Below, piece by piece: positions 34,880 to 42,925 of a stretch of 64,000 bases of DNA. The notes beneath the pieces were generated by a model. It saw only the letters and a program-made list of their open reading frames with translations, was not told where the DNA came from and searched no databases. Source of the DNA: Devosia salina (GTDB lineage: Bacteria; Pseudomonadota; Alphaproteobacteria; Rhizobiales; Devosiaceae). Location of the stretch: assembly GCF_019504385.1 (NCBI RefSeq), contig NZ_CP080590.1:2336001-2400000 (forward strand). The letters are read 5' to 3'. The stretch's first letter is position 1. The number at the start of each line of letters is the position of its first letter. Position numbers and translations under genes: made by a program.

Positions 34880-35314
34880 ATGATCCGCAAGCTTCTCATC
34901 ACCACCCTGACCGCCACCGCCATCATCGGCGCCGCCGCCCCGGCAATGGCCAACGGCCTGTTCATCGAGCAATACGGTTTCGGCAATGCGGTCGGTGGCA
35001 GCCAGACCGGCTGGAACAACACCTTCGGCGCCTACCAGAACGGCAACTGGAATACCGGCATTTCCAACCAGAACGGCGGCAACAATGTCTCCGGCATCGG
35101 CCAGGACGGCAACAACAACTATGGCGATGTCTGGCAGGACGGCTGGAACAACGAGGCCGGAGTCGGCCAGTTCGGCGACAATCACAACGCCATCCTCACC
35201 CAGGACGGCAATGGCAATGTCGCCGCCGGCGTGCAGGTGGGCAATGGCTGCAATGCCAATCTGGTGCAGCACGGCTCGAACAATGTGAGCGCCTTCGTGC
35301 AGGTGTGCCCGTAA
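34880..35314 (+). CDS. Curlin-repeat protein (CsgA/B-like)
   Basis: The 144-residue secreted protein has a signal peptide (cut after APAMA) and a series of curlin repeats: QYGFGNAVGGSQTGWNN, AYQNGNWNTGISNQNGG, GIGQDGNNNYGDVWQDGWNN and QDGNGNVAAGVQVGNG. The spacing of Gln and Asn at 11 to 12 residues matches the beta-strand-loop-strand stack of curli amyloid. It probably builds an extracellular fibre. A csgH gene lies downstream. Two Cys near the C-terminus (GNGC and QVCP) are unusual for CsgA. Confidence 0.88.
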   Translation: MIRKLLITTLTATAIIGAAAPAMANGLFIEQYGFGNAVGGSQTGWNNTFGAYQNGNWNTGISNQNGGNNVSGIGQDGNNNYGDVWQDGWNNEAGVGQFGDNHNAILTQDGNGNVAAGVQVGNGCNANLVQHGSNNVSAFVQVCP

Positions 35315-35373
35315 CGCCTCCCGCATGGGCCGGCAACCCGCCGGCCCCCACCCCTTTCGAGGAGGACTTCCCC

Positions 35374-35760
35374 ATGTTTCACTCAACGCTTCGCATTGGC
35401 CTCGTCGCCATCGCGGCCCTCGGCATTGCCGGCGCCGCGGCCAACGCCAATTCGTCCCCCCAGGGCAGTGACCTTGCCTGCGGCATCAATACGGTCACCG
35501 AGCACGGCATGCTCGCCATTGAAGGCGTGTTGCAAAGCCCCACGGCCCTTTCGGGAGAATACCGTTTCGCCCTCAAGAGCCAGGGCGCGGGCGGCTCCAC
35601 CAATATCCGGCAGGGTGGCCAGTTCTCGGCCGCCGCAGGCACCGCCCTTTCCCTTGGCAAGGTCATGGTCAATGCCGGCGCCGATGTCGACATCGACTTC
35701 GTCATCACCGCAAACGGCAAGCAGCTCGACTGCTCAACCCCATTGGCCACGCTCACCTGA
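35374..35760 (+). CDS. csgH: Curli assembly inhibitor CsgH-like protein
   Basis: The 128-residue secreted protein has a signal peptide (LRIGLVAIAALGIAGAAANA) and a domain with GVLQSPTALSGEYRFALKSQ, the phrase GAGGSTNIRQGGQFSAAAG and a pair of cysteines (ACGI, LDCS). This matches alphaproteobacterial CsgH, a periplasmic immunoglobulin-like inhibitor of curlin polymerisation. ATG 35374 follows GAGGAGG. It lies between two curlin genes, supporting the role. Confidence 0.82.
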   Translation: MFHSTLRIGLVAIAALGIAGAAANANSSPQGSDLACGINTVTEHGMLAIEGVLQSPTALSGEYRFALKSQGAGGSTNIRQGGQFSAAAGTALSLGKVMVNAGADVDIDFVITANGKQLDCSTPLATLT

Positions 35761-35786
35761 GCGCGCCTCCCCCATCCTTCCCCACT

Positions 35787-35813
35787 GCCCCGCCTTGGCG
35801 GGGCTTTTTTTGT
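35787..35813 (+). terminator. Terminator of csgH
   Basis: CCCCGCCTTGGCGGGG is followed by CTTTTTTTG, a classic intrinsic terminator. Confidence 0.9.
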
Positions 35814-35947
35814 CCGTTCGCCCGCGCTGAACGCTGTCTGAACGAGGTGCTCCGCATCGGTTCAGGACGCCCCCGCTAGGGTCACGGTCAAGCGCTGGAA
35901 AACCCAGCATTCAGGGACCGCAGACAAATCCACTTGGGAGAACCAGA

Positions 35948-36361
35948 ATGACCACTTCCTTCACCAGGACCATCGCCACCGCACTCACCGCCGCCATGCT
36001 TGGCCTGGCCGTCACCCCGGCTATGGCCGGCGGCCAGATCGCCATCGGCTTCACCCCCACCGACCCCGACCAGGCACAGGCCCTCGGCATGGGTCTGCAG
36101 ATGTTCTCGCTCATGCAGGGCCTGTCGGCCACCGGCGCCAATGGCTACCAGAACGGCTCGGGCAATTCGGCCGGCTTCAACCAGAACGGTTCGGGCAATC
36201 ACGGCCTGATCTGGCAGGAAGGCAATGGCCACACCGGCACCATCGAGCAGAATGGCAACAACAATAGCTGCGGACTGTTCCAGTTCGGCGAGGCCACCAA
36301 CGCCCAATGCCTGCAGAATGGCGACAACCAGTCGGGCATCACCACCGTCATCGGCTTCTGA
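35948..36361 (+). CDS. Second curlin-repeat protein
   Basis: The 137-residue secreted protein has a signal peptide (TALTAAMLGLAVTPAMA) and curlin repeats: NGYQNGSGNSAGFNQNGSGN, LIWQEGNGHTGTIEQNGNNN and CLQNGDNQSG. It has a longer non-repeat N-terminal stretch after the signal than the first curlin and again two cysteines (NNNSCGLF, NAQCLQ). It may be a major or nucleator subunit. Its upstream region resembles that of the first curlin. Confidence 0.86.
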   Translation: MTTSFTRTIATALTAAMLGLAVTPAMAGGQIAIGFTPTDPDQAQALGMGLQMFSLMQGLSATGANGYQNGSGNSAGFNQNGSGNHGLIWQEGNGHTGTIEQNGNNNSCGLFQFGEATNAQCLQNGDNQSGITTVIGF

Positions 36362-36383
36362 TTCCACCCCAGAGGTACAAGAA

Positions 36384-36412
36384 CAGCGGGACCTTCGGGT
36401 CCCGCTTTGCTT
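36384..36412 (+). terminator. Terminator of curlin 2
   Basis: AGCGGGACC-TTCG-GGTCCCGCT, a stem with a UUCG tetraloop, followed by TTGCTTTT. Confidence 0.88.
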
Positions 36413-36521
36413 TTCTCGGGCAAAGCGCGAAAATCGGCCGGGAAAAATGTCGAAGCCCCTGGCGACCACTCGTCGGCTCGGCAGAAGGGCAATTTCGCCC
36501 TCGGTGCTCAAGGAGACTGAA

Positions 36522-36944
36522 ATGCGTGTCGTCGTATTCGTCAAAGCCACTGCCGACAGCGAGCAGGACATCATGCCCACCACCGAACTGCTCGAGGCCA
36601 TGGGCAAGTACAATGAGGAACTGATCAATGCCGGCATCATGCTCGGCGGCGACGGGCTCAAGGCCACCAAACACGCCAAGCGCGTGCATTTTTCCGGTTC
36701 GAACCGCTCGGTCATCGACGGCCCCTTCGCCGAGACCAAGGAAATCGTCGCCGGCTACTGGATCTGGGAAGTCCGCGACATGGATGAGGCGGTCGAATGG
36801 GTGAAACGCTGCCCCAACCCCATGTTCACCGACAGCGACATCGATATTCGCCCGGTGATCGAAATGGCCGATTTCGCCGAAGCCATGACGCCGGAAGTCC
36901 AGGCGTTGCACGACCGCAACCTGGATCGGACCGGCGGGGCCTGA
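36522..36944 (+). CDS. YciI-like (YCII/DGPF domain) protein
   Basis: The 140-residue protein begins MRVVVFVKATADSEQDIMPT and has the DGPFAETKEIVAGYW motif of the YCII/DGPF group, followed by IEMADFAEAMTPE. Members are small ferredoxin-like folds often encoded beside ECF sigma factors; here the next gene encodes a winged-helix regulator instead. Start at 36522 behind AAGGAGAC. Function unknown. Confidence 0.86.
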   Translation: MRVVVFVKATADSEQDIMPTTELLEAMGKYNEELINAGIMLGGDGLKATKHAKRVHFSGSNRSVIDGPFAETKEIVAGYWIWEVRDMDEAVEWVKRCPNPMFTDSDIDIRPVIEMADFAEAMTPEVQALHDRNLDRTGGA

Positions 36945-36983
36945 TCGCTTCCCCACCGGCGGCTTTCTCGCTAGCCTTGCGCC

Positions 36984-38504
36984 ATGAAAGACCTGGTGAG
37001 GTTTGGCGATTTCGAGCTCGATCTGGCCGGTCTGACCCTGCGTCAGGCCGGCCAGGTCGTGCGCGTCGGGCAAAGGGCCATCCTGCTTCTCGCCGCGCTT
37101 GCTGAGGCCAATGGCGAAACGGTGTCCAAGCCCCGACTGATGGATCGGGCCTGGCCCGGCCTGTTTGTCGAGGAAGCCAATCTTTCCGTTCAGGTTTCGC
37201 AATTGCGGCGACTATTGGGGCGCCGCGACGACGGCCGCGACTGGATCGTTACCGTGCCCGCACTGGGCTACCGGTTTTCCTTCGACCGTCCCTCAGTCGC
37301 GGAAAATGCGGACTGGCCGGGCCTGGTCGTGATGCCCTTCACCCATGGCGAGGGGGACGCCGATATGGGCTATTTCGCCGAAGGCATGGTGAGCGACCTC
37401 ATCGCGGCCCTTACCAGTTTCCAAAGCCTCTCCGTGATCTCCCGCAACATCGCCTTCACCTATCGTGGCCGGACCATGGACAGCCGGGACGTCGCCCGCG
37501 ATCTGGGCGTGCGTTACCTGCTCGAAGGCAGCCTGCGGCGCGACGGGCAGCGCCTGCGGCTGGTGACCCAATTGGTGGATGGCGTCAGCGGCACGCAAAT
37601 CTGGGCGGAGCGCTTCGACGGGCAATTGGACGACGTCTTTGCCGTGCAGGACCGGATCGTAGAGGCGGTGGCCGCCCGCGTAGCTCCCTCGGTCGGCGCC
37701 AGCGAACTGGTTCGCTCCCGCCAGGAGCGGCCTGCAAGCGTCGCCGCCTATGACATTTTCCTGCGCGCCAAGGCCGATCTCGACCATGAGTCGGAGCCCG
37801 CCAATCGACGCGCCTTCGCGCTCTTGCAACAGGCGCTGGAGAGCGAACCCGACAACGCCGCCATTCTCTGCCACGCCGCCTGGGCGCTCGAACACCGTCA
37901 CACCATGGGCTGGGAGCCGCTGGGGACGGACGATGTCGAGCAGTGCCTGACCCTGACCCGCCGATGCCTGCAGCATGCACGCGGCAATGCCCGGCTGGCG
38001 GCGCAATGCGCCATGTGCCTGATGCAGGTGGGGCGGGATTACCCGGCCGCCATTGCCGTCGCCCGGGAGGCGGCGCGGACCAATCGCAATGACCCCTTTG
38101 TCACTGCCGTGGCAGGGATCATGGCCGTCCATTGCGGCACGCTGGAAGAGGCGGAAATGCATCTGCGCCACGTGCTGGCCATGGCCCCGCTCGATCCCGA
38201 CACCCGCTTCGCCCTGTGTGGCCTTGCCATGATTGACGTCATCCGCGGCCAATACGAGCAGGCCTTGGCCCATGCCGGCCATGCGCTGGCGGTCAATCCC
38301 CATTTCGATGCTTCCCATTGGATGCTGATCGCCGCAAATGCACATCTGGGTCGGCAGGCCGAAGCGCAGCGCCGCCTTGCCGACCTCATGCGCCTGTCGC
38401 CGCGTGTCACGCTGGGCAGCATCCGCGCCGGCCAGCCCGCCATGATCCCGGGCAGGATCGAGCCGATCCTCGACGGGCTCCGGCTGGCGGGGATGCCCGC
38501 ATAG
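36984..38504 (+). CDS. Winged-helix regulator with TPR repeats (CadC/OmpR-type HTH)
   Basis: The 506-residue protein has an N-terminal OmpR/PhoB-type winged helix (residues 1-98: FGDFELDLAGLTLRQAGQVV, FVEEANLSVQVSQLRRLLG, VTVPALGYRF). A middle region (VISRNIAFTYRG, VRYLLEGSLRRDGQRLRL) resembles a periplasmic-type binding module shared with adenylate cyclase-like proteins. A helical TPR part reaches the C-terminus. No receiver or membrane helix is seen, so it is probably cytoplasmic and responds to ligand or protein. It is separated from the YciI gene by 39 bases, and its own start lacks a clear ribosome site. Confidence 0.82.
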   Translation: MKDLVRFGDFELDLAGLTLRQAGQVVRVGQRAILLLAALAEANGETVSKPRLMDRAWPGLFVEEANLSVQVSQLRRLLGRRDDGRDWIVTVPALGYRFSFDRPSVAENADWPGLVVMPFTHGEGDADMGYFAEGMVSDLIAALTSFQSLSVISRNIAFTYRGRTMDSRDVARDLGVRYLLEGSLRRDGQRLRLVTQLVDGVSGTQIWAERFDGQLDDVFAVQDRIVEAVAARVAPSVGASELVRSRQERPASVAAYDIFLRAKADLDHESEPANRRAFALLQQALESEPDNAAILCHAAWALEHRHTMGWEPLGTDDVEQCLTLTRRCLQHARGNARLAAQCAMCLMQVGRDYPAAIAVAREAARTNRNDPFVTAVAGIMAVHCGTLEEAEMHLRHVLAMAPLDPDTRFALCGLAMIDVIRGQYEQALAHAGHALAVNPHFDASHWMLIAANAHLGRQAEAQRRLADLMRLSPRVTLGSIRAGQPAMIPGRIEPILDGLRLAGMPA

Positions 38505-38589
38505 CGCTTTGGAACTTTTTGCATCCGCTTTGGGACCGGCCCAGCCGGGCATGTCACCTTTGGCCGGCTCTCTTAGGGAGGAACCAGCC

Positions 38590-38970
38590 ATGACATTTCT
38601 CGACGCCAGCCAGGGCCAGAACCAACCCGCCGACTGGTCCCCGGACCAGGATGCGGTGACGGCCGCCCCGGACAATCATGACGTGCTTTACGAGGACGAC
38701 CACATCCGCGTCCTCTCGGTCACACTGCGCCCCGGCGCCCCCGAACCGCTGCACCACCACCGCTATCCATCTTTGTTCATTATCGACCGCCTGGCCCCCC
38801 TCCGGGACTTCGACGCGGCCGGAAACGAGGTGCAATTGCCCATCCCCAAGACCTTCGACATGCCGCTGGTGCTGCAAATGCCACCCCAGGACCTGCACTC
38901 CGTCCTCAATGTCGGAGAGACCCTGTTTCACGGCACAAGGGTAGAGTTCAAGCGGGGCTTCGCGCCTTGA
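38590..38970 (+). CDS. Cupin-like protein
   Basis: The 126-residue protein contains a small beta-barrel pattern: VLSVTLRPGAPEPLHHHRYP (metal-type histidines), then LFIIDRLAPL, and LHSVLNVGETLFHGTRVEFK. This resembles the cupin fold, but the second cupin motif is weak. The start at 38590 follows GGGAGG. Function unknown. Confidence 0.68.
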   Translation: MTFLDASQGQNQPADWSPDQDAVTAAPDNHDVLYEDDHIRVLSVTLRPGAPEPLHHHRYPSLFIIDRLAPLRDFDAAGNEVQLPIPKTFDMPLVLQMPPQDLHSVLNVGETLFHGTRVEFKRGFAP

Positions 38971-39047
38971 AACTGATCGCCGCCCGGTTTTGGGCTTGTG
39001 CCCCGGCGGGCGACGGCACCATCGAGCACGAATCCTTCCAGCCAAAC

Positions 39048-39075
39048 AAAAAGCCCGCATTGCTGCGGGCTTTCG
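39048..39075 (-). terminator. Terminator of dksA
   Basis: AAAGCCCGC/GCGGGCTTT with a 6-base loop; on the minus strand it runs into TTTTTGTTTGG, 21 bases after the dksA stop. Confidence 0.88.
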
Positions 39076-39095
39076 GCATTTCGGTGCGGCGGACG

Positions 39096-39512
39096 TTATT
39101 CGTCGCGATAGACCTTCTCGCGCCGCTCATGCAGTTCCTGGGCTTCCAGGCTCAGCGTCGCAGTGGGGCGGGCATCGAGGCGGGCCAGCCCGATCGGGTC
39201 GCCGGTTTCCTCACAATAGCCATAGGTGCCATCGTCAATGCGCTTGAGCGCCGCGTCGATCTTGGCGATCAGCTTGCGCTGGCGATCGCGGGTCCGCAGT
39301 TCCAGCGAGCGATCGCTTTCTGAACTGGCTCGGTCGGCCATGTCGGGATGGTTCTGGCTTTCTTCCTGAAGGTTCTCGAGAGTCAGGCGGCTTTCGCGCA
39401 AGATCTCGTCCTTCCAAGCGTGAAGCTTGTTCCGGAAATATTCCCGCTGGCGCGGGTTCATGAACGGCTCGTCCTCGCTGGGTCGATAATCCGTAAGTTC
39501 AACCGAAGACAT
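39096..39512 (-). CDS. dksA: RNA polymerase-binding transcription factor DksA
   Basis: The 138-residue protein binds the RNA polymerase secondary channel with ppGpp. It shows PSEDEPFMNPRQREYF, a long coiled coil, DGTYGYCEETGDPIGLARLD, and ATLSLEAQELHERREK. Only the first position of the usual CxxC...CxxC zinc finger keeps its cysteine (YGYCEETGDPIGLARL), as in zinc-lacking alphaproteobacterial DksA. The start at 39512 gives MSSVELTDYRP; a frame open to TTG 39530 exists. It lies downstream of fliX, as in Caulobacter. Confidence 0.94.
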   Translation of the reverse strand: MSSVELTDYRPSEDEPFMNPRQREYFRNKLHAWKDEILRESRLTLENLQEESQNHPDMADRASSESDRSLELRTRDRQRKLIAKIDAALKRIDDGTYGYCEETGDPIGLARLDARPTATLSLEAQELHERREKVYRDE

Positions 39513-39587
39513 CAGCAGACTCAACTCCAATGCGCCCTTGGCGGCCTATATATGCGCCCCGCCGCGCCCGGGCAAGCAAACAAGTTA

Positions 39588-39605
39588 CCTCTCGTTAACG
39601 AGAGG
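39588..39605. promoter_or_regulatory. Perfect 18-bp palindrome between fliX and dksA
   Basis: CCTCTCGTTAACGAGAGG is fully self-complementary. It lies 76 bases before the dksA start and 72 bases past the fliX stop, without a U tract, so an operator is more likely than a terminator. The protein is unknown. Confidence 0.6.
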
Positions 39606-39677
39606 AATTGTCGCGGCGTCAGGCACATAGCCCAAAAGCCACAACATCTTGATGACGTATCGCCCTGTCGCGGCCGA

Positions 39678-40097
39678 TCAAATCTGGGGAAAGCGCCCGA
39701 GCTTGGCCAGTTCCACTCGCACCCGCAGCTCGATATCGTCGATCACGGCGTCAATTTCCGGCTCCACCCGCTCACGCAGCGTGGTCAACTGGTGCACCAT
39801 TGCATCCAGGCGTTCCGGGCCCAGCCGTCCAACCAGCAGGTCCGCCTTCATCTCCTCGAGCAGGTCGAGCAGTCTGGTGCCGCGCTTGATGGCCTTGCGC
39901 CGGCTTTCGGTGAAATCGCCCACGGCCTGCAGCGCCAGGATCGCATCCAGCCCAGCCGCCGGCGCAACCGGCGCCGTGCTGCTGGCGCGGGCCGCGCCCT
40001 GCTCGCCGGCGGGCACGAAAGCGGGGCCGCTGCCGGCCTTGCCGACGGCGGTCCGGCCAGCAACACCGCTGGATCGATTGGTGGCGTCTATGCGCAA
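39678..40097 (-). CDS. fliX: Flagellar assembly regulator FliX
   Basis: The 139-residue protein begins MRIDATNRSSGVAG and has the FliX C-terminal block: LDAILALQAVGDFTESRRKA, KRGTRLLDLLEEMKADLLVG and DAMVHQLTTLRERVEPEIDA. In Caulobacter, FliX gates the sigma-54 activator FlbD in response to basal-body assembly. The start is TTG 40097 behind CAGGA; a frame open back to TTG 40133 overlaps the regulatory sites. It is divergent from flgI as in Caulobacter, and followed by dksA. Confidence 0.88.
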   Translation of the reverse strand: MRIDATNRSSGVAGRTAVGKAGSGPAFVPAGEQGAARASSTAPVAPAAGLDAILALQAVGDFTESRRKAIKRGTRLLDLLEEMKADLLVGRLGPERLDAMVHQLTTLRERVEPEIDAVIDDIELRVRVELAKLGRFPQI

Positions 40098-40126
40098 GGG
40101 TCCTGACTCACTTGGGCTTTGCGGTA

Positions 40127-40183
40127 CCGGCAAAATCTGCCCACCGGGGTTAACAAGCCCTTAACATGCCCGGCAAGAATTGC
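40127..40183. promoter_or_regulatory. CtrA box flanked by two ftr-like sites, fliX/flgI intergenic region
   Basis: TTAA-CAAGCCC-TTAA (40150-40164) is a perfect CtrA consensus. CCGGCAAAATCTGCCC (40127-40142) and CCCGGCAAGAATTGC (40169-40183) are ftr-type near-palindromes, one on each side. The CtrA box lies about 53 bases before the fliX start; the ftr sites lie about 90-145 bases before the flgI sigma-54-type promoter. Confidence 0.72.
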
Positions 40184-40269
40184 AGCCCGCCACGACCAGA
40201 ACGGCAACGGCCACACAAGGGGATCAGAAAAAGCGTTTAAAATCCGCGATTTGCGCGATCAGCGCCCAA

Positions 40270-40286
40270 CTGGCACGCTTCTGGCA
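40270..40286 (+). promoter_or_regulatory. Sigma-54-type promoter of flgI
   Basis: CTGGCACGCTTCTGGCA keeps the GG and GC dinucleotides at the correct spacing, with TG in place of TT in the -12 box. It lies 55 bases before flgI. It is weaker than the flgF and flgE sites. Confidence 0.68.
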
Positions 40287-40340
40287 TTGCTCTCCGCGAA
40301 GGCCGCGCCATGGGGATGGGGCGGCATCATTCGGGGATGA

Positions 40341-41465
40341 ATGCCTATGCGCCTGTTTCGCACCATCGCAGCCACGATCCTGAGTGCGGCATTGACCGTC
40401 GCGCCGATCGCCCAGGTCCATGCCGCCCCCGCGCGCATCAAGGATATCGTGGACATGGAGGGCATCCGCGAGAACCAGCTGGTGGGCTACGGCCTCGTCG
40501 TGGGCCTCAACGGAACCGGCGACAGCCTCAACAATTCGCCCTTCACCAAGCAGTCACTGCAGTCGATGCTTGAGCGCCTGGGCGTCAATACCCAGGGCGA
40601 AAACGTCCGCACGGCCAATGTCGCGGCCGTCATGGTCACCGCCAATCTGCCTCCCTTCGCGACACAGGGCTCGCGCATGGATGTATCGGTGGCCGCGCTC
40701 GGCGACGCCGACAGCCTCCAGGGCGGCACGCTGCTAGTGACCCCGCTGCTCGGCGCAGATGGAGAAGTCTATGCCATCGCCCAGGGCCCGGTATTGATCA
40801 ATGGCTTCAGCGCCCAGGGCGACGCGGCCGCCGTCATCTCCGGCGTACCGACCACCGGCCGCATCTCCTCGGGCGCCCTGATCGAACGGGAGATCGATTT
40901 CCACCTCGGCTCGCAAACCTCCCTGCGCCTGGCACTGCGCAATCCCGACCTCACCACCGCACGACGCATCGCCTTGGCGGTCAATGACTTCATCGGCGCT
41001 CCTACGGCCGTGCCGGAAGACCCGGCCACGGTCCGCCTCACCCTGCCCCGCAATTTCAACGGGAACATTGTCGACCTGCTGACCGACATCGAGCAGTTGA
41101 TCGTCCAGACCGACCAACCCGCCAAGATCGTCATCGACGAGAATTCCGGCATCATCGTCATGGGCAAGGATGTGCGCGTGTCCAGCGTAGCCGTCGCCCA
41201 GTCCAATCTCACAGTTACGATTGCCGAGAATCCGCAGGTGGTGCAGCCCAATCCGCTGAGCCTGGGCCAGACCGCGGTGGAGCCCAACACCAATCTCAAC
41301 GTCAACCAGTCTGACACCGCCCTGCAGGTCGTCGAGGAATCGGTGACCCTCCAGCAGTTGGTCGACGGGCTGAACGCCCTGGGAATATCGCCGCGCGATC
41401 TGATTGCTATCCTTCAGGCGATCAAGGCCACCGGTGCCCTGCAGGCCGAGATCGAGGTGCTGTGA
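40341..41465 (+). CDS. flgI: Flagellar P-ring protein FlgI
   Basis: The 374-residue periplasmic protein has a signal peptide (ending APIAQVHAA) and the FlgI motifs RIKDIVDMEGIRENQLVGYG, VGLNGTGDSL, VAAVMVTANLPPFATQGSRM, GAIAQGPV-like IAQGPVLINGFSAQG, and the terminal VTLQQLVDGLNALGISPRDL. Full length. The start is ATG 40341 or 40347. It overlaps the rod-binding gene by one base. Confidence 0.97.
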   Translation: MPMRLFRTIAATILSAALTVAPIAQVHAAPARIKDIVDMEGIRENQLVGYGLVVGLNGTGDSLNNSPFTKQSLQSMLERLGVNTQGENVRTANVAAVMVTANLPPFATQGSRMDVSVAALGDADSLQGGTLLVTPLLGADGEVYAIAQGPVLINGFSAQGDAAAVISGVPTTGRISSGALIEREIDFHLGSQTSLRLALRNPDLTTARRIALAVNDFIGAPTAVPEDPATVRLTLPRNFNGNIVDLLTDIEQLIVQTDQPAKIVIDENSGIIVMGKDVRVSSVAVAQSNLTVTIAENPQVVQPNPLSLGQTAVEPNTNLNVNQSDTALQVVEESVTLQQLVDGLNALGISPRDLIAILQAIKATGALQAEIEVL

Positions 41466-41803
41466 TGCCCATGATTGCCGCGACCGGCTCCAGCCTCCCG
41501 CCCAGTCAGCTGCAACGCATCCGCAGCCAGGCTGAGGAACTTGAAGGCGTCTTTCTCAACACGCTGACCAAGGAAATGTTCGCCTCGATCAAGTCCGATG
41601 AGAATTTCGGCGGCGGCTTCGGCGAGGAGACATGGCGCTCCATGCAAGCCGAGCAGCTCGCCAACACCATTGCGCAGAGCGGTGGCGTCGGCATCGCCGA
41701 CGAGCTCATGAGCCAGATGATCGCCCTGCAGGAAGCTGCCAACGCCAGCCAGGGCCTGACCCATACCAACCTTGTTGCCAATTCCGGAGTGTACGGAAAA
41801 TGA
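41465..41803 (+). CDS. Rod-binding protein (CheL / FlgJ N-terminal domain)
   Basis: The 112-residue protein contains the rod-binding domain found at the N-terminus of FlgJ: AEELEGVFLNTLTKEMFASI, FGGGFGEETWRSMQAEQLAN and GVGIADELMSQMIALQ. No peptidoglycan hydrolase domain is attached. In Caulobacter the equivalent gene after flgI is cheL. It overlaps flgI (TGATG) and the next gene (ATGA). Confidence 0.88.
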   Translation: MPMIAATGSSLPPSQLQRIRSQAEELEGVFLNTLTKEMFASIKSDENFGGGFGEETWRSMQAEQLANTIAQSGGVGIADELMSQMIALQEAANASQGLTHTNLVANSGVYGK

Positions 41804-42267
41804 CCGCTGCCGCTCGCCTTGCCGCTCTTGATGCCCTTCCGGCCGAAGAGCTGTGCACCCATGCCGAACAGGCCCTGGCGGCCCTGGTCGATGTGATGAA
41901 CCAGGAGACCACCCTGCTCCGCGCCGGACATCTGCGCCAGGCAGGGCAGTTGACCCCCGACAAGGCGCGCCTGGCGCAGGACTATGTCACCTTTGCCCGG
42001 GCCATCCAGCGCCAGGGCACACGCCTGACCGCCGAAGCGCCCGCGGCTCTGGCGCGGCTTCGCGCCGGCCATGAAAGCCTCGCCACCCAGATGGCGGAGA
42101 ACCTGAGGGTCCTCGCCACGGCCAAGACGGTTACCGAAGATGTGCTGACCGATGTCGCGCGCATGGTCGGCCAGCAGAACCGTGCCAGGACATATGGCTC
42201 AGCCGGCAAGGTCGCAACCGATCCGGCCGCGTCGGCCAAGGGTATCGCCATCAACAGGGCCTTGTAG
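41800..42267 (+). CDS. FlgN/FlbY-like flagellar protein
   Basis: The 155-residue protein is helical, with LEALVDVMNQETTLLRAGHL-like AALVDVMNQETTLLRAGHLR, typical of FlgN-family export chaperones, followed by QLTPDKARLAQDYVTFARAI and a tail including AKTVTEDVLTDVARMV. Its place after the rod-binding gene matches Caulobacter flbY. FlgN would chaperone FlgK and FlgL. It starts by an ATGA overlap with the preceding gene. Confidence 0.78.
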   Translation: MTAAARLAALDALPAEELCTHAEQALAALVDVMNQETTLLRAGHLRQAGQLTPDKARLAQDYVTFARAIQRQGTRLTAEAPAALARLRAGHESLATQMAENLRVLATAKTVTEDVLTDVARMVGQQNRARTYGSAGKVATDPAASAKGIAINRAL

Positions 42268-42364
42268 CGCCAGGCATTTGAATCAAATGCGCAACGCGCT
42301 GGTTACGCGACTATAAGAGGGCGAGGCTAGGGTTTCTCCGAATAGGTGCATTCGGGGAAAGGCC

Positions 42365-42712
42365 ATGGTTACGAGCCTCGCCATAGAGCCCGTCTCATCG
42401 GGCACAACACATCTGAGCGACTACCGCCACCGCCCCGCCATGGGCGAACGGACGGTGCTGCCCGACAGCACACAGAAGTCGCCCTCAAGCGCTCGTCCGG
42501 GCGACCGGGACCGCGGGCTGCCGCAGCAGAAGGCGGCGTCCGACGAGCAGCCCATGGAGGCCGAACGCAATCGCGCCGCAGATTTTGCCGCCGCCATCAT
42601 TGCCGGGGCGCTGCCGCCGACGCCCAAATCCATGGAGGAGTTGCTCCGCCGGATCGGCTCGGCGGAAATCCCCGAGGAGTCCCAGGCGCGGCTGCGGGAC
42701 TTGCTGGCTTAA
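42365..42712 (+). CDS. Hypothetical protein between flgN-like gene and flagellins
   Basis: The 115-residue protein begins MVTSLAIEPVSSGTTHLSDY, has a disordered, charged middle, and a short helical C-terminus (AADFAAAIIAGALPPTPKSM, ELLRRIGSAEIPEESQARLR). It has no membrane span or signal. A GAAAGG-like site precedes the start. I do not recognise the family. Its location suggests a flagellar or chemotaxis accessory role (inference only). Confidence 0.6.
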   Translation: MVTSLAIEPVSSGTTHLSDYRHRPAMGERTVLPDSTQKSPSSARPGDRDRGLPQQKAASDEQPMEAERNRAADFAAAIIAGALPPTPKSMEELLRRIGSAEIPEESQARLRDLLA

Positions 42713-42751
42713 GTTAACGCTTTCCTAGACCCCTCCCTGGTCGACCTCTGC

Positions 42752-42780
42752 AAAAGGCCCCGGTTTCCGGGGCCTTTCTG
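42752..42780 (+). terminator. Terminator upstream of flagellin 1
   Basis: AAAGGCCCCGG/CCGGGGCCTTT with a TTT loop, followed by CTGCGTTT; it closes the flgI operon or the hypothetical gene and isolates flagellin 1. Confidence 0.85.
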
Positions 42781-42833
42781 CGTTTCGCCCAACCCGATCA
42801 GCGCGGGATTTTGCCCAAATATTCGGCAGCGAC

Positions 42834-42848
42834 TTAACCCTTCCTTAT
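42834..42848 (+). promoter_or_regulatory. CtrA-like box upstream of flagellin 1
   Basis: TTAA-CCCTTCC-TTAT is one base from TTAA-N7-TTAA and lies 78 bases before the flagellin 1 start. Confidence 0.5.
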
Positions 42849-42925
42849 AGCCTCGAGGGTGAGGATCGCCCTGCCTCAGGAGAGGCGTCTTAGTATGCGT
42901 AATCCTAGAAAAGGACCCCGCCAAA

